This document shows, in pieces, positions 1 to 7,294 of a stretch of DNA of 12,172 nucleotides. This DNA is from Cardiobacteriales bacterium (lineage in GTDB: Bacteria; Pseudomonadota; Gammaproteobacteria; Cardiobacteriales; Wohlfahrtiimonadaceae), in NCBI GenBank assembly GCA_030150565.1, contig JASLFR010000028.1:1-12172 (forward strand). The letters are read 5' to 3'. Position 1 is the stretch's first letter, and the number at the start of each line of letters is the position of its first letter. Made by a program: the position numbers and the translations under genes. The notes below the pieces were generated by a model. The model was not told the DNA's origin, ran no database searches, and was given only the letters and a program-made list of their open reading frames with translations.

Positions 1-1415
1 GGCATTCCATACTCAAGTGCCGTTACGAAATCTTTATCGTAATGCATCGCTTCATCATCACCTGAATCCTTATCGGCAACTTGCGCCATAAAGCGTTCAT
101 GCTGATCTTCTGCATCATTGAGCTCTGAGAAGCCATTACCCACTTCACGCCCACCAATAAAGTATTCAAAACGATCCGTCACCAATGGATTATCATCATT
201 CTTGCGCGCAAGAGGAGAGACCGCTAATGGGTAGCCAGTGATAAAGGTGGGTTGCATCAACTGCTCTTCAACCTTCTCATCAAAAACTTCCATTAAAATC
301 TTACCCCAGCAATCATTCTCGCTATATTTAATACCGCAATCATCTGCAAGTTTAGCGATCCCCTCACGGCTCTCAAGATCGTACTCACTCGCCTTAGGGT
401 AGTAGTGCAAAATCGATTCTTGAACCGTCATACGAGCAGCTGGCTGACCAAAATCTAATACTTCCCCTTGATAAGGGATCTTTGTATCTCCCGCCACCTC
501 TTGAGCGATATACTTCATCATCGCATCGGTCATATCCATTAGATCGTGGTAATCAGCATACGCCCAATACCACTCCATCATGGTAAATTCAGGATTGTGG
601 CGTGTAGATACCCCCTCATTACGGAAGTTGCGGTTAATCTCATACACCTTCTCCATACCACCAACAACGAGGCGCTTAAGATAGAGCTCAGGCGCAATAC
701 GGAGGTAAAACTCCATATCGAGTGCATTGTGATGAGTAATAAAGGGTTTAGCGTTCGCCCCACCTGGAATTGGGTGCATCATCGGGGTTTCAACCTCGTC
801 GAATCCCTCTTGATCCATAAAATTACGAATCGTGCGAAGGATAAGATTACGCTTTTTAAAGGTTGTACGCGCCTCATCATTCATAATGAGATCGAGGTAA
901 CGCTGACGATAACGCGCTTCAACATCCGTTAAACCGTGGAATTTATCAGGCAGAGGGCGTAACGATTTTGTCAAAAGCGTTAACTCTCCTGCACGGATTG
1001 TAAGCTCCCCCTTATCTGAACGGGAGACTTCCCCCTCTACTGCGATAATATCGCCAATATCCCACGTCTTAAAATCTTCAAATGCCTCTGCGCCGATCAA
1101 TCCTGTATTTACAAAGATCTGAATATCGCCACTATAATCGCGCAACTGAACAAAACCACCCTTTCCAAAGAGGCGCTTAGCCATAATACGGCCCGCTATC
1201 TTAACGCGATCCCCCTTCTCTTTAAGCGCTTCACGATCGAGCCCCTCATACTTCTGATGCAATTGAGCGGCATCGCTATCTTTGCGAAAAGTATTAGGGA
1301 ACGCAACGCGGCGCTCCGAGCGAATCTTCGCAAGCTTCTCACGACGCTCTGCGATTAGGTGATTTTCATTTACTTCTTGTTCAGTTGTCTGATTATTTTC
1401 CGTCATTTTACTCAT
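1..1415 (-). CDS. lysS: Lysyl-tRNA synthetase, class II (3' end outside window)
   Basis: Charges tRNA(Lys) with lysine in the cytoplasm. About 471 residues are visible, ending at ...LEYGMP, where the usual protein has about 30 more, including class II motif 3 (GIDR); the rest lies beyond the left edge. The N-terminal OB-fold anticodon-binding domain is clear (DRVKIAGRIMAKRLFGKGGF, then QLRDYSGDIQ). Class II motif 1 surrounds FDEVETPMMHPIPGGA, followed by PFITHHNALD and APELYLKRLVVGG. Motif 2 is the textbook RNFRNEGVSTRHNPEF. Two in-frame ATGs are possible, at 1415 and 1406 (MSKMTENN); neither has a strong ribosome-binding site, so the start is uncertain by three residues. It lies 35 bases downstream of guaB on the same strand with no terminator between them, so co-transcription is likely. 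Family assignment is secure. Confidence 0.97.
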   Translation of the reverse strand, partial: MSKMTENNQTTEQEVNENHLIAERREKLAKIRSERRVAFPNTFRKDSDAAQLHQKYEGLDREALKEKGDRVKIAGRIMAKRLFGKGGFVQLRDYSGDIQIFVNTGLIGAEAFEDFKTWDIGDIIAVEGEVSRSDKGELTIRAGELTLLTKSLRPLPDKFHGLTDVEARYRQRYLDLIMNDEARTTFKKRNLILRTIRNFMDQEGFDEVETPMMHPIPGGANAKPFITHHNALDMEFYLRIAPELYLKRLVVGGMEKVYEINRNFRNEGVSTRHNPEFTMMEWYWAYADYHDLMDMTDAMMKYIAQEVAGDTKIPYQGEVLDFGQPAARMTVQESILHYYPKASEYDLESREGIAKLADDCGIKYSENDCWGKILMEVFDEKVEEQLMQPTFITGYPLAVSPLARKNDDNPLVTDRFEYFIGGREVGNGFSELNDAEDQHERFMAQVADKDSGDDEAMHYDKDFVTALEYGM

Positions 1416-1450
1416 CTATCCAGTCGTATTAATAAGAATCCTGCAAGCCT

Positions 1451-2911
1451 TTAACGAGAGTAGTTAGGCGCTTCCTTCGTGATGGTTACATCATGAACGT
1501 GGGACTCCTGCATGCCTGCGTTTGTAATCTGTACAAAGCGGGGCTTCTCATTCATCTCTGCGATTGTGCCACAACCGACATAACCCATACCTGCACGAAC
1601 GCCACCCATCAATTGATGCACAATCGGCACGAGTGACCCTTTATAAGCAACGCGCCCCTCAATCCCTTCAGGAACGAGCTTGTCAGAGCTTGCACCCTCT
1701 TGGAAGTAGCGATCTGAAGAGCCTGCACTCATCGCACCTAATGAACCCATTCCACGATACGATTTATAAGCACGCCCCTGATAGAACTCAATCTCACCAG
1801 GTGACTCATCCGTTCCTGCTAAGATTGAACCAACCATGATGGAAGATGCTCCAGCAGCTAACGCTTTCGCCATATCTCCTGAGTAACGAATCCCCCCATC
1901 AGCAATTACAGGAATACCTGTTCCTTTAAGTGCCTCCGCTACATTCGCAATCGCACTAATTTGAGGAACACCAATCCCTGCAATGATTCGAGTTGTACAG
2001 ATTGAACCTGGGCCAATCCCTACCTTCACCCCATCTGTTCCCGCTTTAAGGAGTGCTTTTGCAGCCTCTGCCGTTGCGATATTACCGCTGATCACCTGAA
2101 GATCTGGGTAATTCTTCTTCACCCAGCGAACACGATCAATCACCCCTTTTGAGTGACCATGAGCAGTATCAACAATCACAACGTCAACACCTGCATCTAC
2201 TAACTGCTCGATTCGCTCCTCTGTCCCTTCACCAGCACCAATAGCAGCACCACAAATTAGACGCTCTTCAGAATCCATCACCGCATTTGGATGTGTATCG
2301 GTATGTGAAAGATCCTTAACCGTGATCAAGCCACGTAACTCATTAGCATCATTCACAACGACTAAACGCTCTAAACGGTGTGTACGGAGGCGCTCAATAA
2401 TCTCTTCACGAGTTGCTGCTTCATGAATAGTGATAAGGCGCTCACGAGGTGTCATTGCGCTTGCAATATTTTTACTTAAATCATCTTGGAAGCGTAAGTC
2501 ACGAGTCGTAATAATTCCGGCAACTTTCCCCTCACTATCGAGGACGGGAACACTTGAGATTTTACGATTACGCATGATATCGCGAACATCTTTCAAAGAG
2601 CACTCAGTCGTTACCGTGATTGGGTGCGTTAAAATACCACTCTCAAAGTTTTTCACTTTAGATACTTGACGCGCCTGCTCAGCAGGGGTGAGATTCTTAT
2701 GGATAATTCCAATCCCCCCCTGTTGCGCCATTGCGATCGCCATTTTGCTTTCGGTCACTGTATCCATCGCTGCAGAGAGAAGCGGAATATTGAGTGCAAT
2801 CGCTTGCGTCAATTGTGTCTTTAAACAGACTGTTTTCGGAATAACTTCTGAATAATCAGGCACCAATAAAACATCATCAAAGGTTAGACCCTGTTCCATA
2901 ATTCGCAGCAT
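1451..2911 (-). CDS. guaB: Inosine-5'-monophosphate dehydrogenase
   Basis: Oxidises IMP to XMP with NAD+, the committed step of GMP synthesis. The protein has 486 residues, close to E. coli GuaB (488), and is collinear with it. It shows the MLRI....LTFDDVLLVP start and a tandem CBS domain pair at roughly 92-205 (MTPRERLITI, ITVKDL). The catalytic loop GPGSICTTR puts the nucleophile at Cys305. Also present are the phosphate-binding IADGGIRYSGD (336-346), SYRGMGSLGAM and the flap Arg401-Tyr402, and the C-terminal QESHVHDVTITKE. The open frame can be extended to a TTG at 2926, but the ATG at 2911 matches the family start exactly and follows GGGAGAG at good spacing. It is transcribed divergently from pgsA and followed by lysS. 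The usual guaA partner is not next to it. Confidence 0.98.
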   Translation of the reverse strand: MLRIMEQGLTFDDVLLVPDYSEVIPKTVCLKTQLTQAIALNIPLLSAAMDTVTESKMAIAMAQQGGIGIIHKNLTPAEQARQVSKVKNFESGILTHPITVTTECSLKDVRDIMRNRKISSVPVLDSEGKVAGIITTRDLRFQDDLSKNIASAMTPRERLITIHEAATREEIIERLRTHRLERLVVVNDANELRGLITVKDLSHTDTHPNAVMDSEERLICGAAIGAGEGTEERIEQLVDAGVDVVIVDTAHGHSKGVIDRVRWVKKNYPDLQVISGNIATAEAAKALLKAGTDGVKVGIGPGSICTTRIIAGIGVPQISAIANVAEALKGTGIPVIADGGIRYSGDMAKALAAGASSIMVGSILAGTDESPGEIEFYQGRAYKSYRGMGSLGAMSAGSSDRYFQEGASSDKLVPEGIEGRVAYKGSLVPIVHQLMGGVRAGMGYVGCGTIAEMNEKPRFVQITNAGMQESHVHDVTITKEAPNYSR

Positions 2912-2950
2912 ACGATACTCTCCCAAAAGCTAGTGAAATAAAGGGCTCTT

Positions 2951-2959
2951 ATTCTAGCA
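2951..2959 (-). promoter_or_regulatory. Extended -10 promoter for guaB
   Basis: Read on the minus strand this is TGC followed by TAGAAT (one mismatch to TATAAT), an extended -10 element. Initiation would fall near 2944, giving a leader of about 33 bases before the guaB ATG. No good -35 hexamer lies 16-18 bases upstream, which is tolerated with an extended -10. Predicted by eye only. Confidence 0.5.
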
Positions 2960-2964
2960 TAAAA

Positions 2965-2972
2965 TAGGCCTA
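2965..2972. promoter_or_regulatory. 8-bp palindrome TAGGCCTA in the guaB promoter spacer
   Basis: A perfect 8-base palindrome lies just upstream of the guaB extended -10, between it and the place a -35 would occupy. A dimeric regulator could bind here, but eight bases is short and no known operator (for example the PurR box) is recognised. The GGGCTCTT direct repeat at 2943-2950 and 3013-3020 lies in the same divergent region. Confidence 0.2.
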
Positions 2973-3027
2973 GCTCTACCGATAATCTAGGGAAAATAAG
3001 ATCTCAAAGAATGGGCTCTTCTCCCCC

Positions 3028-3055
3028 TTTCACCCCCTCTATATTTTGCTATAAT
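3028..3055 (+). promoter_or_regulatory. Extended -10 promoter for pgsA
   Basis: A perfect extended -10, TGC plus TATAAT (TATAAT at 3050-3055), has only a weak -35-like TTTCAC near 3028-3033. Transcription should start near 3062, about 60 bases before the pgsA ATG. This is the best sigma-70-type promoter in the window. Confidence 0.65.
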
Positions 3056-3123
3056 GAACTCCAAATGTGCCTAATTATTCGATCACTTTCCCACTAATCC
3101 CACTAAAATTGAAGAGAGCCTCT

Positions 3124-3690
3124 ATGACTATCCCAAGCTTCTTAACTTGGCTCCGTGTAGCAGCCATTCCCCTCTTTGTTCTGCTCTTTCTGCTCCCCTC
3201 TTTTTCGGGGCAGAATCTTATCCTAACGGCGCTCTTTGCGATCGCATCCTTTACTGATTGGTTGGATGGATATCTTGCTCGAAAGTGGAATCAGACCACA
3301 AGCTTTGGCGCTTTTTTAGATCCTGTTGCAGATAAATTACTGGTAGCGGCGGCGCTAATTCTGATTGCGACAGAGAACCCTCACTGGTATCTCACCACAG
3401 CGGTGATCATTATCATTAGTCGTGAAATTACCATCTCAGCTCTACGAGAGTGGATGGCGACAATGGGAGAGCGGGGCGTTGTAGCAGTCTCATGGATTGG
3501 GAAGTGGAAAACCACCTTCCAGATGATTGCGATCGGCTTTCTCCTCTACCAAAAGTCACTTTTTGGCCTACCAATCTACAATATTGGGCTCTTTCTCCTC
3601 ATCATTGCGATGCTGCTTACCCTCTGGTCGATGGCGCAATACCTCTATGCAACTTGGAGAGTCTTAAAAGCGGAAAAAAAGGGGAGATAG
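3124..3690 (+). CDS. pgsA: CDP-diacylglycerol--glycerol-3-phosphate 3-phosphatidyltransferase
   Basis: Integral inner-membrane enzyme that makes phosphatidylglycerophosphate from CDP-diacylglycerol and glycerol-3-phosphate, the first committed step to phosphatidylglycerol and cardiolipin. It has 188 residues (E. coli 182) and is collinear with E. coli PgsA. The CDP-alcohol phosphatidyltransferase signature DxxDGxxARx8GxxxDxxxD is complete, with D45, D48, G49, A52, R53, G62, D66 and D70. REITISALREWMA and AVSWIGKWKTT are also conserved. Hydrophobic segments lie at about 6-25, 31-45, 72-83, 88-104, 132-142 and 151-170, and the tail is basic (KAEKKGR). The frame runs back to a GTG at 3067, but the ATG at 3124 gives the family N-terminus and follows GAAGAGAG. 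It is monocistronic here, convergent with the desulfurase gene. Confidence 0.96.
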   Translation: MTIPSFLTWLRVAAIPLFVLLFLLPSFSGQNLILTALFAIASFTDWLDGYLARKWNQTTSFGAFLDPVADKLLVAAALILIATENPHWYLTTAVIIIISREITISALREWMATMGERGVVAVSWIGKWKTTFQMIAIGFLLYQKSLFGLPIYNIGLFLLIIAMLLTLWSMAQYLYATWRVLKAEKKGR

Positions 3691-3714
3691 AAGAACTCTA
3701 AAGAGAGCTCTTCT
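3689..3714 (-). terminator. Possible terminator hairpin at the convergent pgsA/desulfurase ends
   Basis: Arms 3689-3699 and 3704-3714 pair over 11 positions with a 4-base loop; the one imperfect position is a G-U pair in the minus-strand transcript and A-C in the plus one. It overlaps the desulfurase stop codon. On the minus strand a run of seven T (3680-3674) follows eight bases after the stem, which is farther than ideal. No T-run follows on the plus strand. Confidence 0.4.
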
Positions 3715-5152
3715 GATGATTGATTGCGCGCTCAACCTTAAGCAGATTCTGCAGCTGGTTGGGCGCTATTTTTATGCCCAAAATTGATTCAAACGAAAAC
3801 TCCCCCCGCTCTTGAGCCAAAATCACCCGATCACTCTCCCCCTTTAACGCTTTTAGAAGCGCTAAGAGATAAGGACCTCCACGATATGCAAAATCGAACT
3901 GGGGCGTAAAAGTAATCTTCAAAGAAAAATGGGGCTCATGCAGCTCTAAAGCAGGCATTGGAAGTGGATGACGAGCCACACTTTGCCAATGCTCAATCGC
4001 CCCCTTTAATCGCTCAACCGCAGACTTAAACGTATCGAAAGTGAGCATCTCTCCTAGAGAGATTCGTATCGATTGAGTCGCATGCTGATGGGAGTAACCA
4101 CTCTCAGTTAGGACATACGAAGGGAGCTGATCATCACTATTGCAAGCAGAACCTTTTGAGAGCGCAAGATCAGGGAGGGATGCCATTAAAAGATCGTGAT
4201 GAACATCAGGAATATGGAGATTAATGAGTGAAGCGATCTGAGGAGATGCTCCATTTCGACTCACTCCCAAAGGGGCCAGCTCCGCAAGAAGATAGTCACC
4301 CCACGTACGATACCGTAATTCTGCCTCCGCTCTTCCCTCTTTTAAGGAGCGAAACGCCTCTGCCAATCCAATGATCTGCTCATTCATCATCGTTCCTGAA
4401 CGGATCCCTAACTGCCCCCCACTCCCATCGATCAATGGTTGCAGAGGGAGTCTTGGAAAATTTCGTCGATAGAGCAGACCGATCCCTTTAGGTCCATAAC
4501 ATTTATGCCCACTTAAACTCGCTAAATCGAACTGTTTCAGATCGAGTGGGAAATGGGGCGTCGCCTGTGTTGCATCGACATGGAGTAGCACATTACGACG
4601 GCGAGCCATCTTAGCAATCTCTGGAAGATCAAAAATCGTTCCCGTCTCATTATTAACCCAAATAAGGCTGATTAATGCACTCTCATCGGTGATCGCCTCC
4701 TCTACCATCTTAGGTGAGATCACCCCTTCTGAATTGGGGGTGAGAAAAGTCACCTTAACCCCCTCTTTTATCAGCTGTTGCGCCACCTGAAGCGTCGCTT
4801 TATGCTCAACTGTTGATGTGATGAGATGCCGTTTTTTACTCCGCCTCATCACCCCTTTTAAGGCTTGATTGATCGATTCAGTTGCACCACTTGTCACGAT
4901 GAGCTCATCCCGCTCACACCCTAAAAAATGGGCGATTTCATCTAAAGAGGATTCAACTGCTTGCTCCGCAAGCGCTCCAAAGAGGTGGGGAGAGCTCACA
5001 TTCCCCCACAATTGCTCCATCGCTCGGCTCATCGCAGAGATTACAGAGGGGGCAACTGGTGTTGTTGCAGCATAATCGAGATAGATCGCCTCTTTAAGTG
5101 GCTCTCCAAAAGAGAGGCTTTTCGCTGCATCTGCTTCACTAAAATAGGGCAT
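3698..5152 (-). CDS. IscS/NifS-type cysteine desulfurase with C-terminal extension
   Basis: PLP-dependent class V enzyme expected to take sulfur from L-cysteine as a persulfide, releasing alanine. It has 484 residues against about 400 for IscS. Visible features: IYLDYAATTP near the start, TSGATES (87-93), His117 in VEHKA, Asp193 and Gln196 in HVDATQ, the PLP lysine Lys217 in SGHKCYGPKG, and the nucleophile Cys337 in SKGSACNSDDQLPSYV. The segment GSGGQLGIRSGT is one residue shorter than the usual GGGQERGxRSGT. After about residue 392 comes an extension not found in IscS (see findings). The ATG at 5152 follows AAGGGGGAG; a GTG at 5155 is the alternative. It lies 11 bases after the ABC ATPase gene, so the two are probably co-transcribed. 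No iscU, iscA, suf or dnd gene is nearby, so the sulfur acceptor is unknown and I give no symbol. Confidence 0.88.
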   Translation of the reverse strand: MPYFSEADAAKSLSFGEPLKEAIYLDYAATTPVAPSVISAMSRAMEQLWGNVSSPHLFGALAEQAVESSLDEIAHFLGCERDELIVTSGATESINQALKGVMRRSKKRHLITSTVEHKATLQVAQQLIKEGVKVTFLTPNSEGVISPKMVEEAITDESALISLIWVNNETGTIFDLPEIAKMARRRNVLLHVDATQATPHFPLDLKQFDLASLSGHKCYGPKGIGLLYRRNFPRLPLQPLIDGSGGQLGIRSGTMMNEQIIGLAEAFRSLKEGRAEAELRYRTWGDYLLAELAPLGVSRNGASPQIASLINLHIPDVHHDLLMASLPDLALSKGSACNSDDQLPSYVLTESGYSHQHATQSIRISLGEMLTFDTFKSAVERLKGAIEHWQSVARHPLPMPALELHEPHFSLKITFTPQFDFAYRGGPYLLALLKALKGESDRVILAQERGEFSFESILGIKIAPNQLQNLLKVERAINHQKSSL

Positions 5153-5163
5153 CACTCCCCCTT

Positions 5164-5940
5164 CTAAAATTGCCGCTTAATAAACTGTTTAAAGCGCTCC
5201 GATTTTGGCTGAGTAAAGATCTCCTCAGGAGTCCCCTCCTCCTCAATACGCCCTTCATGAAGAAAGATAATTTTATCGGAGATATCCCGCGCAAAGTTCA
5301 TCTCGTGGGTGACGATAATCATCGTCATCCCCTCTTTTGCAAGCTCCTGCATCACCTCTACCACCTCATAAACTAACTCAGGATCGAGTGCAGAAGTTGG
5401 CTCATCAAAAAGCATAACAGAGGGCTCCATCGCAAGCGCTCGAGCGATCGCTACCCGCTGCTGCTGCCCTCCAGAGAGATTGACAGGGTGGTCATGCATC
5501 CGCTCCGTTAATCCCACCTTCGCTAAGAGGCTCTCTGCTCGTTCGATCGCCTCCTTTTTAGAGAGCCCCAAGACTGAGCGGGGTGCTTCAATCACATTCT
5601 CTAAAACGGTCATATGCGCCCAGAGATTAAAGCCCTGAAAGACCATTCCAAGCTGTGAGCGGAGCGATTGTAGCTCTTTTGGATTTTTAGCGGTTAACCC
5701 CTTACCATCAGGACGGGGGGTTAATGCTAATGGTGCTCCATTTAGAATAATCTCGCCACTATCGGGATTCTCTAACAGATTGATACATCGAAGAAAGGTA
5801 CTCTTACCCGATCCCGACGATCCCAAAATAGAGAGCACTTCGCCCCGCTTTAATTCAAGAGAGATCCCTTTTAGAATCTCCCGCTCGCCGAACGATTTAC
5901 GCATCTCACGAATCACCAATGCTGGCTGCTGATCCACCAT
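5164..5940 (-). CDS. Polar amino-acid ABC transporter ATP-binding protein (HisP/ArtP/GlnQ family)
   Basis: Cytoplasmic ATPase that would energise import of a polar amino acid. It has 258 residues and is very close in layout to HisP (257), including the family insertion before MVFQ. Motifs: Walker A GSSGSGKST (40-48), Q-loop Gln102 in MVFQGFNLWAHMTVLENV, signature LSGGQQQR (155-162), Walker B VMLFDE (175-180), D-loop SALD, and H-loop His212 in VTHEM. Strong local matches to HisP are FLRCIN and FLHEGRIEEEG. Specificity within the His/Lys/Arg/Gln/cystine group cannot be told from the ATPase alone. No permease or periplasmic binding protein gene lies in the window, so partners must be encoded elsewhere. 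I chose the ATG at 5940 by family length; a TTG at 5949, three codons upstream, actually has the better-spaced GGAA site. A cysteine desulfurase gene follows 11 bases downstream. Confidence 0.93.
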   Translation of the reverse strand: MVDQQPALVIREMRKSFGEREILKGISLELKRGEVLSILGSSGSGKSTFLRCINLLENPDSGEIILNGAPLALTPRPDGKGLTAKNPKELQSLRSQLGMVFQGFNLWAHMTVLENVIEAPRSVLGLSKKEAIERAESLLAKVGLTERMHDHPVNLSGGQQQRVAIARALAMEPSVMLFDEPTSALDPELVYEVVEVMQELAKEGMTMIIVTHEMNFARDISDKIIFLHEGRIEEEGTPEEIFTQPKSERFKQFIKRQF

Positions 5941-5989
5941 ATTATTCAAAATCCAATTCCTATCTATCCAAATATAAAGGGGTAATTAA

Positions 5990-6019
5990 AGAGGGCGATT
6001 TTATCAAGGCACGCCCCCT
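5990..6019. terminator. Hairpin in the gap between the 374-residue gene and the ABC ATPase gene
   Basis: Arms 5990-5997 and 6012-6019 pair over 8 positions with a 14-base loop. The imperfect position is G-U in the minus-strand transcript. The minus strand continues TTTAATTA; the plus strand continues with TTTTTAT, giving the better T-run. It could end transcription of the upstream minus-strand gene, but the large loop and short T-run make this weak. Confidence 0.35.
5998..6006 (-). promoter_or_regulatory. Candidate extended -10 promoter for the ABC ATPase-desulfurase pair
   Basis: On the minus strand the sequence is TGA followed by TAAAAT, an extended -10-like element lying in the loop of the hairpin at 5990-6019. 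No convincing -35 is present. A TATATT about 25 bases further downstream is an alternative -10. Weak prediction. Confidence 0.25.
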
Positions 6020-6059
6020 TTTTATAGCTTAAAGATTGAAGAGCTCCCCATTTTAAGCC

Positions 6060-7184
6060 TTAAGGGAGAATGATGCGCCCTAAATTCTCTTCACTCTGTT
6101 GCACCTCTTTTCCTCTCCCCTCCTCTCTTGCGCCCAAAAATTGGTAATAACCTCGATAGAGCTCCTCAAGGAGGATGATTTTACGCCGTATCAAGGGGGA
6201 GAGCTCCAGATACCGCTTCCCTAGCAACCGTTTAAGTTCTCCATCACTCACATAATGGATCGATTGGCGATAACGATTATTACGACGACGCATCTCGTGC
6301 CACACCTCGATCGCCCTCTTCTCATCTTCAAGACGAATAAGAGCGCTCTTTTTATGCTCTAAAAGATAGCCCCGCACCCTTTCATCATGCCGCTTCTCCA
6401 AATTTCGATAAGAGGTGCGCTGAGCATAACTCTCGTAAAGTAGCGCAGGATCGTGATCCTCAGAATTGGGGAAATTTGTAGTGATGATCGCTCTTCCATC
6501 ATCAAAGAGCGTCTGAAAGGTGACGGTATGGTAAGCGGTAGGATGTTTAACCAGCTTTAAAAGCAACCACTCCCGCCAATTGGTATAGAGCATCCGCTGC
6601 TGAGTGATCTCAACAAGAGTCGCCCCTTTAATTGAGAGGCTTGCAGGGGATGAACGCCCCAACATCAATCGATGCGCGCGCCCAATATAATCGAAGAGAT
6701 GATGATAATTGTGCAGTTGTAGTAGCCGATTCTGATGATGAAGCGCAACACCATCTCGCCCATAATCGGAGAAGTGGATTCGATCGATCTCCTCCACCCC
6801 TCGATGCCCTTGATGGTAGAGCGTCCATGCGTAATCGAAGGCTGACGCCTCCTCCTCACTCCACTCACTATGATGAAACTCTTGATAACACTCGCTTCGA
6901 CTCCGATTGAGGCTCAACCCTAAAATCAGCAACGCAGCTGAGAGATAGAGTGGGCGCTCCTCCATCTTTTCAAGCTCAATACGGTTAAAGAGCTGAATCA
7001 ACTCTTCAAGAAACTCTCTTCTCTGCTGAGCCGTTAAAGTGCGCACCTCTCTTTGATCAATTAGCGCCTCAATTCGCCTCAAACCCTCATCTGCGCTCAA
7101 AGAAGCGACACCCCCCTTTGCCGATGCGCCGATCAGGAGTGCACCTACCCGCTCACCTCTACGTTTTCGCTCTTTCTGCTCCAT
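6060..7184 (-). CDS. Hypothetical protein, 374 residues, no recognised family
   Basis: I do not recognise this protein. It is probably real: it fills the space between two convincing promoter/terminator regions, and the ATG at 7184 follows an excellent GAGGGGGA site about six bases upstream. The frame extends to a TTG at 7229, which I reject. The protein is highly charged (Arg, Glu, Lys, His) with no signal peptide. The only hydrophobic stretch is short (about 80-92, YLSAALLILGLSL), so it is probably cytoplasmic or peripherally membrane-associated. The N-terminus has a small Gly/Ala-rich segment (GALLIGASAKGGVAS, 14-28). Residues 93-173 are rich in His and Tyr. A likely beta-hairpin follows (TVTFQTLFDDGRAIITTN, 220-237). 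The C-terminal third is predicted helical and very basic/acidic, possibly coiled-coil (about 258-350). I see no nucleotide-binding or catalytic motif. It is divergent from sfsA. Confidence 0.7.
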   Translation of the reverse strand: MEQKERKRRGERVGALLIGASAKGGVASLSADEGLRRIEALIDQREVRTLTAQQRREFLEELIQLFNRIELEKMEERPLYLSAALLILGLSLNRSRSECYQEFHHSEWSEEEASAFDYAWTLYHQGHRGVEEIDRIHFSDYGRDGVALHHQNRLLQLHNYHHLFDYIGRAHRLMLGRSSPASLSIKGATLVEITQQRMLYTNWREWLLLKLVKHPTAYHTVTFQTLFDDGRAIITTNFPNSEDHDPALLYESYAQRTSYRNLEKRHDERVRGYLLEHKKSALIRLEDEKRAIEVWHEMRRRNNRYRQSIHYVSDGELKRLLGKRYLELSPLIRRKIILLEELYRGYYQFLGAREEGRGKEVQQSEENLGRIILP

Positions 7185-7222
7185 TTGATCCCCCTCTATT
7201 CTTATTAGTATCTGCTCCAAAC

Positions 7223-7252
7223 TGGGCAAAAGATCGCTCTTCCCTCTATTAT
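7223..7252 (+). promoter_or_regulatory. Candidate sfsA promoter
   Basis: TGGGCA (7223-7228, four matches to TTGACA) and TATTAT (7247-7252) are 18 bases apart and lie about 40 bases upstream of the sfsA start. It shares its -10 block with the divergent gene. Prediction by eye. Confidence 0.35.
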
Positions 7253-7253
7253 A
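7248..7253 (-). promoter_or_regulatory. -10 element for the 374-residue hypothetical gene
   Basis: A perfect TATAAT on the minus strand lies about 63 bases upstream of the ATG at 7184. No good -35 is visible at 16-18 bases. It overlaps the plus-strand -10 candidate for sfsA, so the two promoters would be face to face on the same AT-rich block. Confidence 0.4.
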
Positions 7254-7294
7254 TCGGGTTTAACTTAACGAAGGATTCAATTTAGGAGAGAATG

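Noticed and set aside
546..932. 128-codon open frame on the plus strand, antisense to lysS
   Set aside because: It lies wholly inside well-conserved lysS coding sequence, has no recognisable protein features and is typical of antisense openness in a GC-moderate gene.
2714..2720. Run of seven C inside guaB as a possible phase-variation tract
   Set aside because: It encodes the conserved Gly-Gly of QQGGIGII in a housekeeping gene, is in frame, and is too short to argue for phase variation.
3067..3123. GTG-initiated 19-residue N-terminal extension of PgsA
   Set aside because: The extension is absent from the family, and the ATG at 3124 has the ribosome-binding site and the family N-terminus.
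3674..3680. Run of seven A near the 3' end of pgsA as a slippage site
   Set aside because: It encodes the ordinary basic tail (EKKGR) beyond the conserved domain; nothing suggests an alternative product.
7185..7229. TTG-initiated N-terminal extension of the 374-residue hypothetical protein
   Set aside because: The ATG at 7184 has a strong GAGGGGGA site; the TTG has none as good.
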